Below, piece after piece: positions 27,747 through 39,232 of a DNA stretch of 64,000 nucleotides (positions are counted from its first letter, which is position 1; every line of letters begins with the position of its first letter). Origin of the DNA: Heliopora coerulea. Taxonomy: Eukaryota > Cnidaria > Anthozoa > Scleralcyonacea > Helioporidae. The stretch covers positions 167,001-231,000 of the forward strand of contig JASJOG010000059.1 in the NCBI GenBank assembly GCA_030142905.1, written 5' to 3'. A program made the translations under genes and the position numbers. Below the pieces are notes generated by a model, which saw only the letters and a list, made by a program, of their open reading frames with translations, ran no database searches and was not told where the DNA came from.

Positions 27747-30700
27747 ATGTCAAATGAAAATATAGATATATTAGATACACCTGTTCCTGATATTAATGCT
27801 CCTTTATTATTACCTAAAAAATATATAAAGGATAAAAAGGAGAATAAACCAAAGAAAAATACTATTCAAAATGAAATAAATAAATTATTTGGTTGGAACA
27901 ATTGAAGAATGATGTTTTGGATATATTTAACAAACTGCACAAAAAATCTACAATGGTCACAAGTGAGCTAAAGTTTGAGCTGGATAAAGAAGCTTTGAAT
28001 GTTACAAAAAGATATGCACTGGATTTAGAAAAAGCTGGGTTATATTTACATGGTCCTTTGAGTTTGCTTGGAAAAATAAAGCCGTTGGTGCTGAAAAAGT
28101 TTAAAAAATATTCAAGCACAAAACAACAATTGACTATTGTATGTTTAATGAAAAAAACAAATCCTGCAACTGGAGAAGAAACTACAGATAAGGCACATTT
28201 TCACAGTTATTATGAAGAAATTTTTGCTGGAAGCAATTTTGATGAAATATATGAAAAAATGAAAGATAAAATTATTCAAAGTTTTGAAGAATATTTAAAT
28301 AATGGAAGTTTATGGAAATTTTATAAAAGTTTAAAAATAATTCTTAATGTTAATAAAATTCAACGATTACTTGCATCATCTTATATTCCTACTCCAGAAT
28401 ATTTAAAAAATAAAAATGCAATTATTAATCCACAAAATGATGATCAAAAATGCTTATTGTGGAGTATAGCAATAAAGGAACTTTTGAATACCAATCCAAA
28501 TTTAAGAAATTCTTGCAGAATCACAAAAATTTTAAAAAGGAAAGCTGAGAGTTTTAATGTTAAAGGAATGGAATTCCCATGCGGATTTTCAGATATTGAT
28601 AAATTTGAAAAAAACAATAACATTGCAATTAATGTGTTTGGACACAATGAAGAAGAAAGCTTTGGAAATAAAAAGCATGAAATTTTTCCTTTGAGAGTGA
28701 GCGCAGCTAACGCGAACGGGCGCGACCTAATTAACACACATGTGAATATATTGTTAATAAGTAATGAAAACGGTGATAAACATTATTGTTTAATTAAAAA
28801 CATGAGTAGATTATTTTCAGGTCAAGTAAATAGACATAAAGAAAAATTGTATATTTGTAATTATTGTTTACAACATTTTATAAATAAACAAACTCTTAAA
28901 AATCATTTGGAATATTGTTCAAAATATAAATGTGGAAAAACTGAATATCCAAGTAAAGGAGAAAAATTAAAGTTTAAAAATTATGAAAGAATGCACAATG
29001 TTCCATTGGTAATTTATGCAGATTGGGAATGTCATTTAGAATCTGAGGATAAAGATATTGGTGATAATACAAAACTATTTCAAAAATATAAACCATCTGG
29101 ATATTTCTATTTGATAAAATGTTTTGATGATAATTTATTTAAACCAAAATTAGTAAAATACACTAAAAAATATGAAGATGAAGATATTTCTATTAAATTT
29201 GTAGAAAGTTTAGAAAATAATATTTAAAAAATACATGAACAATTTAAATTTCCAAAGAAGATAATATTTGGAGAAAAGGATAAAGAAGAGTTTGAAAAAT
29301 CTGATAAATGTTATGCATGTGCTAAAGAATTTGAAAAAACAAGTCAGCAAACAGCTTCGCTGATAAATTGTGATAAAGTTGCTGATCATTGTCATTATAC
29401 TGGAAAATATCGTGGAGCTGCTTATAAAAGTTGTAATTCAAAAATGAAAAAACCTAAATTTATTCCAGTTATATTTCACAATTTACAAAATTATGATAGC
29501 CATTTGTTTATAAAAAATTTAGGAATTATGGAAGGCGAAATTAACTGCATACCCAACACTGAAGAAAAATATATTTCATTTACAAAAATAATTATTGTTG
29601 ATAAATTTGAGACAAAAAAAATAATTACAGAAAAACAATTTAAAAGTCTATGTAAAGAAAATATTATTGAATATGAGGAATTTACTGACAGCAGTGCTGA
29701 AGGTGAAAAAGACTTAAAGCTGCTAAAGTATAAAATCAAAGAAATGATTAATGTTAAAAACAAATTAGATTTATTGATGGTTTTAAATTTATGCAACAAA
29801 GTTTAAGTGGTTTGGTTAAAAATTTAGATAAAAATGACAGCGAAGCTGGAGGTTTTAATATTATGAAAAAATTTTATCATAATGAAGAAGAAAGAGAATT
29901 ATTAGCTAGAAAAGGCATGTTTCCATATGATTGGTTTGATTCTATTGAAAAATTAAATAAAGAAAAATTACCTGATATTGAAGAATTTTATTCCAAATTA
30001 AATGATGAAAATATAACAGAAGAGAATTATGAGCATGCACAAAATGTGTGGAAAAAATTAAAATTAAAAATATGAGAGAATATCATGATCTATATGTTAC
30101 TACTAGCGGATGTTTTTGAAAATTTTAGAAAAGTTTGTAAAGAAAATTATAAACTAGACCCCGCTTGGTATTATACTTCTCAAGGTCTTGCTTGGGATGC
30201 CATGTTAAAAATGACCAAAATTGAACTGGAACTATTATCTGATCCACAAATGTACCTTATGATTGAAAAAGGAATTAGAGGTGGAGTGTCAATGATTACA
30301 AGAAGACATGCAAAAGCTAATAACCCCTACATGGGCTCAAGGTATAATCCCGAGGAAGAAAAAATATATCTTCTATATTTAGATGCAAATAATCTTTATG
30401 GGTGCGCTATGAGTAAAAAACTTCCTGTTAGAGATTTTTCGTGGATGAATGAGGGAGAATTACAAAATTGGAACAATATTCCTTGTATATTAGAAGTTGA
30501 CTTGGAATATCCGCATGAGTTACATGATTTACATAATGACTATCCATTAGCGCCTGAAAGATTAAAAGTTGGCACTGTTGAAAAATTAATTCCAAATTTG
30601 AGTAATAAAGAAAAATATGTTTTACATAATGAAAACTTGAAATTATATGAAAAATTAGGATTAAAAATCACAAAAATTCATAAAGGTGTAAAATTTTATG

Positions 30701-31608
30701 AAAAAGATTTTATGAAAAAATATATTGATTTAAACACAAAACTGAGAACAGATGCAAAAAATGAATTTGAAAAAGACTTTTTTAAAATTATCAATAATTC
30801 TGTATTTGGAAAAACTATGGAGAATGTTAGTCGATATACAATTAGTTAACACAGAAAAAAAAAGCATTAAAATTATTTTCAAAAACTAATTTTGACAAAA
30901 GAACAATATTTTCTGATAATTTAATTGCTGTGCATATGCATAAGAAAAAAATTAAGTTAGATAAACCTATATATTTAGGAATGAGTATATTGGATTTATC
31001 AAAGACTTTAATGTATGATTTTCATTATAATTATATTAAACCAAAGTATGGAGAAAACGCTATGCTGTTATTTACAAATACTGACAGTTTAATGTATGAA
31101 ATTCACACTGAAGATTTTTATAAAGATATATCTGCAGATGTTGAAAAAATATTTGACACAAGTAACTATCCCGAGAATCATATGTCAGGAATTAAAACCG
31201 GTTTAAACAAAAAAGTAATTGGAATGATGAAAGATGAGTGAGGGGGTAAACAATTAGAAGAATATGTAGGACTCAGATCAAAATTATATTCTTATAAAAT
31301 GTATGACAGCGGAGCTGAAGGTAAAAAAGAATCAAAAAGATGTAAAGGGGTAAAGAAAAATGTTGTTGAAAAAAATATAGCATTTCAAAATTATAAAGAT
31401 TGTTTATTTAGTGGAGAAGAACAAATGAGAAAAATGAACAAGACATCGAAATCACGAATTGTATACTGAAAGTGTAGAAAAAATTGCATTGTCTCCAAAA
31501 GATGATAAAAGAATAATACTTGAAAATAAAATAGGTACATTAGCACACGGGCATTACATGAATGAAATGATTGTCACTTATGAGAATATATTCGGATTTA
31601 TACCATAA
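27747..31608 (+). pseudogene. Protein-primed family B DNA polymerase, multiply broken
   Basis: This is the replicative polymerase of the Polinton, about 1,280 codons over six open segments. Visible in order: an N-terminal region; a Cys/His finger CNYCLQHF...HLEYC (about 28850); exonuclease motif YADWECHLE (about 29020); a CYACAKEF ... DHCHYTGKYRGAAY zinc-type region and IPVIFHNLQNYDSHLF (29310-29510); motif A YLDANNLYG (about 30380); motif B NNSVFGKTMENV (about 30795); and motif C reading NTDSL where DTDSL is expected (about 31078). Lesions: frameshifts near 27885, 29780, 30075-30105, 30850 and 31437, and stops at 29225-29227 and 31239-31241. The last codon overlaps the inner edge of the right terminal repeat by 4 bp. 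Confidence 0.92.
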
Positions 31609-32431
31609 TGGTGTGATCACAATTTTTACCGCTAGTCAAAATGATTGTTTAAAATTGAGTAAAAATAAGGGAACAGCGCTTGCGCCAGGTCCCGATGTTT
31701 GGCTGCTAAAGTCCCCAAATCTAATGGCGGGGGAGTTTCCCAACATTCCAGATATCACTAACAACCAGAGCGAGTGAAAATAGTTTTTATGTTGACATTG
31801 AGCTGTTCAAATCACTAGGGATGTTTGGCATGTTTGGAATGTTGAGGGAATCCCTGCCTGGCTTAAGCGTGTGCAACCGGAAGTGACAGCTGCGAACTGG
31901 AAGTGCCGTCACCGGAAAAAGGGGATTCCCCTGTGAAATTTGATAACATGTGAGGGAATTTCCCTGTGACACTTGAGTGTGAAATTTGTGTGAAATTTTT
32001 GAAAAATGTGTGAAATTTGTGGGAAATTTGTGGGAAATTCGTGAAAAATTGCGAAAAACTCGTTAAAAAATTTTTGTTAAATTTATGTGAAATTTGTGTG
32101 AAATTTTTGAAAAATGTATGAAATTTGTGTGAAATTTGTGTGAAATTTGTGTGAAATTTGTGGGAAATTCGTGAAAAACTTGTTAAAAATTCATTTAAAA
32201 TTTTTGTTAAATTTTTGTCAAATTTGCTAAAAAATTGCAAAAAATATGTGAAAAATGTGCGAAAAATGTACAAAAAATGTGAAAATAATTTTTAAAATGG
32301 CATAAAAGTAATGGTTAAAATTATTAAGAAATTTCGCACATTTTTAACAATATTTTTTTAAAAAATGTTAAAATATTGTTAAAAATTGCGAAAAATGAAA
32401 ATGTGCTGGAATCCCCATTTTATAGACTACT
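31605..32431. repeat. Right terminal inverted repeat of the Polinton
   Basis: These 827 bp are the reverse complement of 15663-16359 with an expanded array of GTGTGAAATTT-type 11-bp units at about 31976-32175. It ends CCCCATTTTATAGACTACT. Short open frames across it are artefacts of the low-complexity repeat. Confidence 0.92.
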
Positions 32432-33180
32432 AATCAACGGAGCTGAAATTTTCAACTCGGCTAGCTCAAGCATGCTAAAACTTTCTTCGTGTAATTGCGA
32501 GCTCCGTTTTTCAAGTATTTTATCCGAAGGCCGTGCTGTTCTCACAATGTAATCTGCCACTCAAGTCTACTTTACATGTCAGCTTGGGTACGGATATAAT
32601 CCCGTGGGAACTTCATGAAGAAAGTAAGCCTTAGATGCTAGGTGCATTCAGGGGACCCAAATGAGTTCAAAAAATGTTGCTGGCAATATTGTAAATCGTT
32701 TAATGGGAATTTATAAAGATTTAAAAATGGCGTCTCTGATCTAGTATTGGAACGAGGCTGTAATGCTTCATGTGTGGATGGATAACTTCCGTTTAAAATA
32801 ACAGTTCCCGACTAAACTTACTGGATGTGTAGAGCTGAGCATTCTGAAGGCGTTAGAGGGTTAAAAGTGATTAATGACAGTCACGTGATGTGTATAGCAT
32901 GAAAATGAGGCCAAAATTAATAACTGTTCTAGTTCACGTTGTGATTAGAGAAATCACAAGAAAAGTGTCTAGATGGGCACTGCTGATTTTGTTGATGATT
33001 GAGAAGTGGTTTAATAGACCTGTTAACAAGGGTCAGGAGACCAATATGACATGTAATGGAGGCTGACATTACAACATTAGTTAGTGACGTTTCACTACAT
33101 TATCAAAGCAAAATTTATATTGACAACATCATGAAACAGAATTAAAGCAACAGCAATTTCGGAAACTTACCAATTGCAAG
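32432..33180. other. Flank of the Polinton, no gene assigned
   Basis: This does not visibly continue the LINE that ends at the left edge of the Polinton. A short minus-strand open stretch exists at about 32450-32570, but with no recognisable family or clear splice sites. Confidence 0.35.
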
Positions 33181-33905
33181 AGACAATATTCTTGTGGTAA
33201 TTACGTCAGAGGGAGAACTGGAACGACAGTATGACGGTGGCTACTGGTCAGCAGACACTTTTATTAAAATAAAAGTAAGCTTAAGTAAGGGAAGACAGGT
33301 CTCTGCACGGATGATGATGGTGTGTAGACGTCGTCTTGAAATTGACATGAAGGACACAGTAGGCCAGTACGAGTTCTCCTTGGTCCCAAGATCATTGTTT
33401 GCATCAGACGGCTCAATGCTCCACTGTACTTCGAAAAGTACGCTCAGGGCCATTCTAGAGAAAATTCCAGCAAGCTGGTGACAATAATGCCCCACCGGAT
33501 GCCACCGAACCGCCATTAAAGATCAGCATTATTGATGGCATTGCAGAGCTGCAGTGCCGAGACAAGCCAGACTGCATCAAGAACTGCGCCCAACTTGCTG
33601 ATCAATTCATCGCCAAAAATTAACCAGACGTACGGACGAAGGAACAAGTTGGGCCAGATTTTGATAGGTATGACACACCTATGTCTTTGAAAGAAGCCCC
33701 AAGAACAAAAAGACAAGCAGCAGGTCAGGTTTCTGTATACTATCGCATCACAGACACAATTCGTATCGCCAAAGTGTCCATGAAGAAGCTTCTGTCACAT
33801 TCCAAGACCAAGATGGAGCTAGCAGTCTACCTTGCCCAAAAGGCAATTAAGCACCCAGAAAGCCAGATTGGTAGGCATTTCGTCGTAGCCTGGGCAAGTG
33901 AGTGA
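33181..33905 (+). pseudogene. Decayed protein-coding fragment, repetitive family
   Basis: Open plus-strand segments in changing frames carry protein-like sequence: SLFASDGSMLHCTSKSTLRAILE near 33390-33460, ISIIDGIAELQCRDKPDC and AQLADQFIAKN near 33513-33618, then a stop, then FDRYDTPMSLKEA, SMKKLLSHSKTKMELAVYLA and HFVVAWASE to the stop at 33905. The segments read in order with one stop and one frameshift. I recall similar motif strings from multicopy uncharacterised proteins in coral genomes, but cannot name a function. It may be a processed or TE-borne gene relic. Confidence 0.45.
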
Positions 33906-34234
33906 CACAATCAACTTTTAATTATAGAAGCACTGCACATTAAGTCTATTAAACCAGAATTCAACTCGGGTCTTAAGGCTAGCAAGGAGTTGTCTCTTTT
34001 CACTTAGGTATACTTTTGTCAGCTTTCATATTCATCCTTAACACTGTTCTGTCACATTCTGTTATCACCACCTACCATAATTAGCTATTGCTAATTAGCA
34101 TTTGACATGTAAATATAGCCAGGTAGGCGTTCTTCTTGTTCACTGATGATGTCATTACGGTTCATGTAAATATATAAAGACCTGGGTATGTTTATTTAAA
34201 GTCACTTGGTCTGAAGATGATTTTGTAATGAAAT
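33906..34234. other. Non-coding
   Basis: This contains GTCTGAAGATGATTTTGTAA and leads directly into the direct repeat at 34235. No gene is present. Confidence 0.35.
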
Positions 34235-34847
34235 CGAAATATTACCATATCACTTTCTCTCTCGTCTCTTATAAAACTCGAATCTTGAGTTTACAAAATG
34301 ACATTATTTTTCGGAATATGTTTTAACAGGTGAAGAATGTTAAATTTTATATTACAGAACTTGAATAATTATCTGTTTTATCCTTCATCTTAAAGAAATA
34401 TGTCTCATTTAGTTTAACTGCCGTAAGCTTGATTCTAGTTTACATGCAGTGAAAAGCATGAAGAGGGCTATGGCCTCTGTCAGTAGACAGAGGCCATAGT
34501 CCTTGTCACTGAGTTCTAGGCCTCCACTCAAATCAACTATTTACCACTGAAAGTTTTATACTGGTAGTGTTTTCAGTTTAAAAATGAAATGAATGACATT
34601 GTGAATTGCAAATTTTACAACTTCATTTTGGAAAAATCAAAATCCTTCTTGAACCTTTGAGTGCGAATTTATCTCATGTGTCAAGAAAGTTCAGGTGCCA
34701 CTCCTGTTATAACTGCATAATTAATATTGATGTTAAAGCATCGAAAGTCGTCGAAATGTTACCATTTCACTTTCTGTCTCGTTTCTTATATAACTCGAAT
34801 CTTGACGTTACAAAATGATATTATTTTTCGGAATATGTTTTATCTTT
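34235..34847. repeat. Pair of 95-bp direct repeats
   Basis: CGAAAT(A/G)TTACCAT(A/T)TCACTTTCT at 34235-34330 recurs at 34752-34847 with roughly ten differences. Both end ATTATTTTTCGGAATATGTTTTA. About 420 bp separates them. They resemble termini of a repeated element with direct ends, or two partial copies. No coding sequence lies between. Confidence 0.7.
34468..34499. repeat. Perfect 14-bp hairpin
   Basis: CTATGGCCTCTGTC (34468-34481), loop AGTA, then the exact reverse complement GACAGAGGCCATAG (34486-34499). It lies between the two direct repeats at 34235 and 34752. Confidence 0.75.
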
Positions 34848-37344
34848 TACCTTTTAAAGCTGTCGGCAGGTTGTGGATTTTACCTGTTATGTAGTAAACA
34901 ATTTAGTTGCGATTGCCCATGGTTCTAGTCACGCCTTTTTATTGTCACGATTTATGCATTATTATTTTTTAAAATGGTTTGACCATAGCTATGATAGATA
35001 TTGATATCTGTTTGGGGATTAAAAAAATACTTTGTTGTTCTGAAATTACCAATCTCTATTTCCCCCTTTTTTTGAACTTGGTTGGCCTGTCGAATCTATC
35101 CTTATAAACACACTTGCAAGACTACCTGTTTTATGGTTACTATCGGATTATTTATTTCAAACTCAGACAACAACTATATCCAGAAATACTTCTCAAAACT
35201 CAAAAAAGCAGTAAGTTGATGGAAAAATCAGTGCAAGAGAAATTTTGTAAGATATAACTGGTTCTCACAGACAAAGTTACATTGGAGATTTTGATAAAGG
35301 TTCGGTAACAAGCATATAAACAGCAACTGACTTTTTTAAATTGTTCCTTTAAAGAGAAAGGACATAATATTTCTAAGTTCGCAAGTCCAACTAGTGTATT
35401 ATCTGACAAAAGAATTATTTAATAAACCAATGGTTTGTGTGAGTTTATTAATCACTTGTGCTTCCCATTTCAGTAACAAAATGAACGTTGCCTCTCTCCT
35501 AGATCTAAAATTATAAAAGATTATGAGTTCAGGGTAATGCGGAAGCAGAAATGTTACTGATTAGGTAGTAGGTAAAACACATGTCCCTAAAAACCACAAA
35601 CCAAAAGAAAAACTGCAGCGACAAAAGCCGACAGTGCATTCATAATATTGGTCAGTGGTCGCTCTCATGTACTCAATGTTCCGCAGATTATGTTTCGCCA
35701 TTTTGTTGGCTTCACTTTGTTGGCTGGAACACGCCGTCCAGTTATATAGAGGTATTGGTCACCAGGCCTATTTAGGATATGTTTGCGCAGGATGAAATTA
35801 CTTCCGTCGCAAAACTTCCTTTCGAAACCGCACAGAATTGCCAACTTGTATCTAGATCTATTATTGTTTCATTCTTCTCCCGCGTTCGTGATTTAAGTTT
35901 ATGTCTCTAACAGCTTTACAGTATGAGCTATTGAATGAATTATGACTCTCTTTCCTAAGGGCATTCAAAATTTGAGAAAGAGGTCTTTCGCAAACAGCAC
36001 TCTTCAAGCACCGTCAGAGTATAGGATGAACGTTTGTTGTGATTGCGATACACAGTGGCGTAGCTAGAAAGCAAATGTAACATGGGCACAACATGGGCAC
36101 AGGTTCTAACATTTCCTGGTAGTCTTTTAGTTATTACACTACTAGCTAAAGGCATGCGGTATGCCCCTCGAGATATTTTGAAGTACTTGAGCACAATAAC
36201 ACTTGTGTACTAACTGCTACTACTACTGTGTTTCCTCAGGCTTCTCCACATCATTCCTAGGCTCGTTTGACCCTGGCTCGGTGTTACCACTTTCTGTCCT
36301 TCTCTTATTGTTCGGATTCATTTCACAACTTCATCTTGCAAGAACATATTTTTACGAAATATTTGTCATTTATGTGGGAATTAAACTAATACTTGGTCTT
36401 TAGGAAAACAGAGTAATTATATTTAATCTTTGTAGTGACCATACTCCGTACTTTTGCCTTTTGTGAACTAGATTTGTCAGCAATACTTCACCCGGGTACA
36501 AGCAGGATTCACCTGGGAACAGGTCTGGGTAGGCCCTGGTGTAGCTACGCCAATGGCGATACCATAGGAGTCGTTGTTTGTCAGCTAGATTAGGTAAGTT
36601 ACTACAGTGAGCACAGGTTCATTTTAATGAAATCTTGTAATGGTGTCGAAGGCCAAATTATGGTCTAAACGTGTACTGAGCGTGGAATGGTTCAGACACA
36701 ATCACCTCAGAGACAGACGATTGTTACCAACGATCAATTAGTGCAAAATAAACCACAATAGAAAACACTGTTTAGGGGTTAACCAGAAGTGAGAACGATA
36801 ATTCGGCTGACAAGTTTTCAGTATTGCTCTGTCCATGTTAGTAGTTTCATAGCTAGTTGAAATGTACCTTGCCTATACCCTCTCTTACATCTCTACTAGC
36901 TTACCCTGTATTTTTCCATCACGGAAATTTGTGGTTTTATTTTTCATATGACTTTCATCAACAGAAGTTGGGTAAGCTAAGCTGCCTCAAATGCAGAGCT
37001 TTTAGGGCCACATGAGAAGTATCCCACTGAGGGTACTGGTTAAAGAATCTGAGTGATCGGTTACTTCACTTGGTTCACACTGACTCTACAAAGAAATCAC
37101 GGTCGTAGTGCACGATACATGGTATGCAACCAAGCAGGACAACCAAAACAAACAGTTTCACATTTTCGTTTAGATGGCCTGGCAGCTTGGCAACCGAGTC
37201 ACGAGCCTGGTTACTAATGTTGGAAATGATCCCAAAAAATTTTTTCTGAAGGCCCGGCATTTTGAACAAACGGAACTCTGATCTTCTTTATACGGTCTCA
37301 GGCGATTCCACTCATATTCGCTCTCAAGCTATTGAACTCACTGA
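34848..37344. other. Non-coding stretch
   Basis: Only short, unconvincing frames are present. No repeat, splice-bounded exon or RNA gene was recognised. Confidence 0.4.
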
Positions 37345-37422
37345 TTCCCTGCCAGGAATCGAACCCGTAAGTTGCTGATCGTCGGTGAGATGCTCTAACC
37401 ATTGAGCCACATGAACTCAGAT
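37345..37422 (-). repeat. tRNA-derived SINE-like sequence
   Basis: The minus strand has a good A box (TGGCTCAATGG, complement at 37399-37409) and a perfect B box (GGTTCGATTCC, complement at 37355-37365), spaced like a tRNA. The ends do not form an acceptor stem, so a tRNA-derived SINE head is more likely than a tRNA gene. Confidence 0.6.
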
Positions 37423-38954
37423 GGTGAGCAAAGGTTACATTTATGTGCTGGTTGTTATTGATGGAAACTCTCCCCGTGACTATTTTGACGAGAAAACAAA
37501 TGGTTCTTTTGGACAATCTTGATGATTATTTTCCATTTAATTCTAATCTTTGCACGAAATAAGTTACTTGATTAGTGGAACTGCGTGTGTTTTATACCAT
37601 TTGGTAGCAAGAAGGCGTGTTGTTTACGGGCGGATGAAACTTCAATCGCTAGTCGATGGATAGTTTCCGGCCTTCTTGGTGTCTATAATTGTTCAAGCAG
37701 TCTTCTGCAAGAGCCAGAAAGATTATTTGAAAGGTGCTCAGCCATTGTTTTTTGAAATATCAATTTCTGTAAATTTTTGTCACAAGGATTTCAAGTTCGA
37801 AGGTCGTTCCTGCAACTAGCCTGCTTGAACTCGATACGCCTTCTCATTTCTTTCATTGAAGGCTTGTTTCAAATTCAGTGCTTTGGCTCAAGCATTGGTC
37901 TTTCACATGCTGGAAAGTTATTTTAACTGACTATTTGTTAACCACCCCTTCTCCTTCCAGTTATGGCAACTTTGATGTTCAAAAGTCGTAAAGTAATTAC
38001 GTTTGTCAATGTTTTCGCATTTAAATCTGCTTATGAAGAGTCTGTTAACATATTGACTCGAAAACTGGAGATTAAAACATCGACACTCCAGTAAATACAC
38101 TTGTTTCTCTCGTACTATAAATGTATTGCGTTCTTTGAGACAAGTTTTTCGTCGACAACGTATGTTTCTGGCTTGCAGCTCCATTAATTTAAAATCCTTT
38201 TTTTCTTTGTTCGCTTGTATTAGATACATATGAAAGGCCTACTGTTTTAAGTTAATTGATTACGTTCAAAAATAGTGAACGTTTTATGTTACGTCCATCA
38301 AAACACAAACAGCGCCTTGATTTCATGCTTTTTGTAAATTTAAAGTTCCTTCACACATTTGGATAACCCTATCAGTTAAAAAGTCATAAGCTCTTCTCCC
38401 GGGAGGTTCTGAGAGGAGGTCTCCTGGCTTATTAAAACAGCAATAATAGCAACTTGATAAAAGTCCTCAAAAACCAAATCCGTAAAGGCCACAAACACCT
38501 CTCCTTTCCGATAAGAAATCGTGAGCTTTGTTCAACTGAATTTATTCAATAAATTTTACAACTTCTTACGTAGTGCATGGCTCAAAGTTTTTAGTTGTCT
38601 AGAACATGACATCATCGGCATTCTCGTGATAAAGGGGTCAAAATTTTGCGTCGTTGACACTTTAATGATGATAAAAGTACTGTTAAAAGTTGAATCCTTT
38701 AATTGGAAATCTTCTCACTAATCTCTTTGTACGATAACTATAAAAAAGGAAGTGAATTTTAATATTTCGACCAACAAGAATGCTTACCCTTATCGTGAAG
38801 GCATCTACGTTTGTAAAAATAACTCAGAGCTTACTAACTGCACGAATAAATTGAATCACGAACTCTCAACATTTCTGTTTTCGTATGAAATGTTTATCCT
38901 CTCATGTTTCTTACGCTGTCGCATTCACTTCATTTATACGTTTTGGTTACTTTT
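37423..38954. other. Non-coding stretch
   Basis: Nothing could be assigned. Small open frames on both strands lack coding character. Confidence 0.4.
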
Positions 38955-39100
38955 TGATCGATCGATTGACTGATTGATTGATTGATGGATGAACAGACAG
39001 ATTGACTGTTGGACTGACTGATGGATCGATGGAACGATTGACTGATTGACTGATGGATTAATTGATAGATTGATTGGTTGATAGATTGACGGATGGACGG

Positions 39101-39136
<36 letters not shown>

Positions 39137-39232
39137 ATGGATGGATGGACGAATGGATAGATGCATAGATGGGATGAGATGGGATGGATTGGTGCATTGG
39201 TGCATCAGTGAGCGGATGGACAGATGGATTCA
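38955..39232. repeat. Degenerate (GATT)n/(GATG)n microsatellite
   Basis: Tetranucleotide array of GATT/GACT units passing into GGAT units, with a pure GGAT block at about 39110-39148. Open frames across it on both strands (His/Pro/Ser-rich or Asp/Gly/Trp-rich) are artefacts. Confidence 0.9.

Larger units (their letters stand above)
15663..32431. mobile_element. Polinton/Maverick-type endogenous virus-like element
   Basis: A 16,769-bp unit is bounded by long inverted repeats beginning AGTAGTCTATAAAATGGGG and ending with its complement. It carries a protein-primed family B DNA polymerase, a retroviral-type integrase, an FtsK/HerA-like packaging ATPase and jelly-roll-type capsid proteins, the gene set that defines Polintons. 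The 5'-AG start and TC-like end, the size and the inverted repeats fit this class. The flanking hexamers are GGTCAA (15657-15662) and AATCAA (32432-32437), an imperfect match to the expected 6-bp duplication. The interior is far more AT-rich than its surroundings. At least eight genes are broken and two transposons are nested inside, so it is an old, inactive copy. Confidence 0.93.

Noticed and set aside
31787..32273. Open frames in the right TIR (and 15855-16178 in the left)
   Set aside because: Low-complexity translation of 11-bp repeats, present in mirror form in both arms, with no coding character.
37345..37422. Functional tRNA gene
   Set aside because: Good A and B boxes but no pairing acceptor stem or clean anticodon arm; more likely a SINE.
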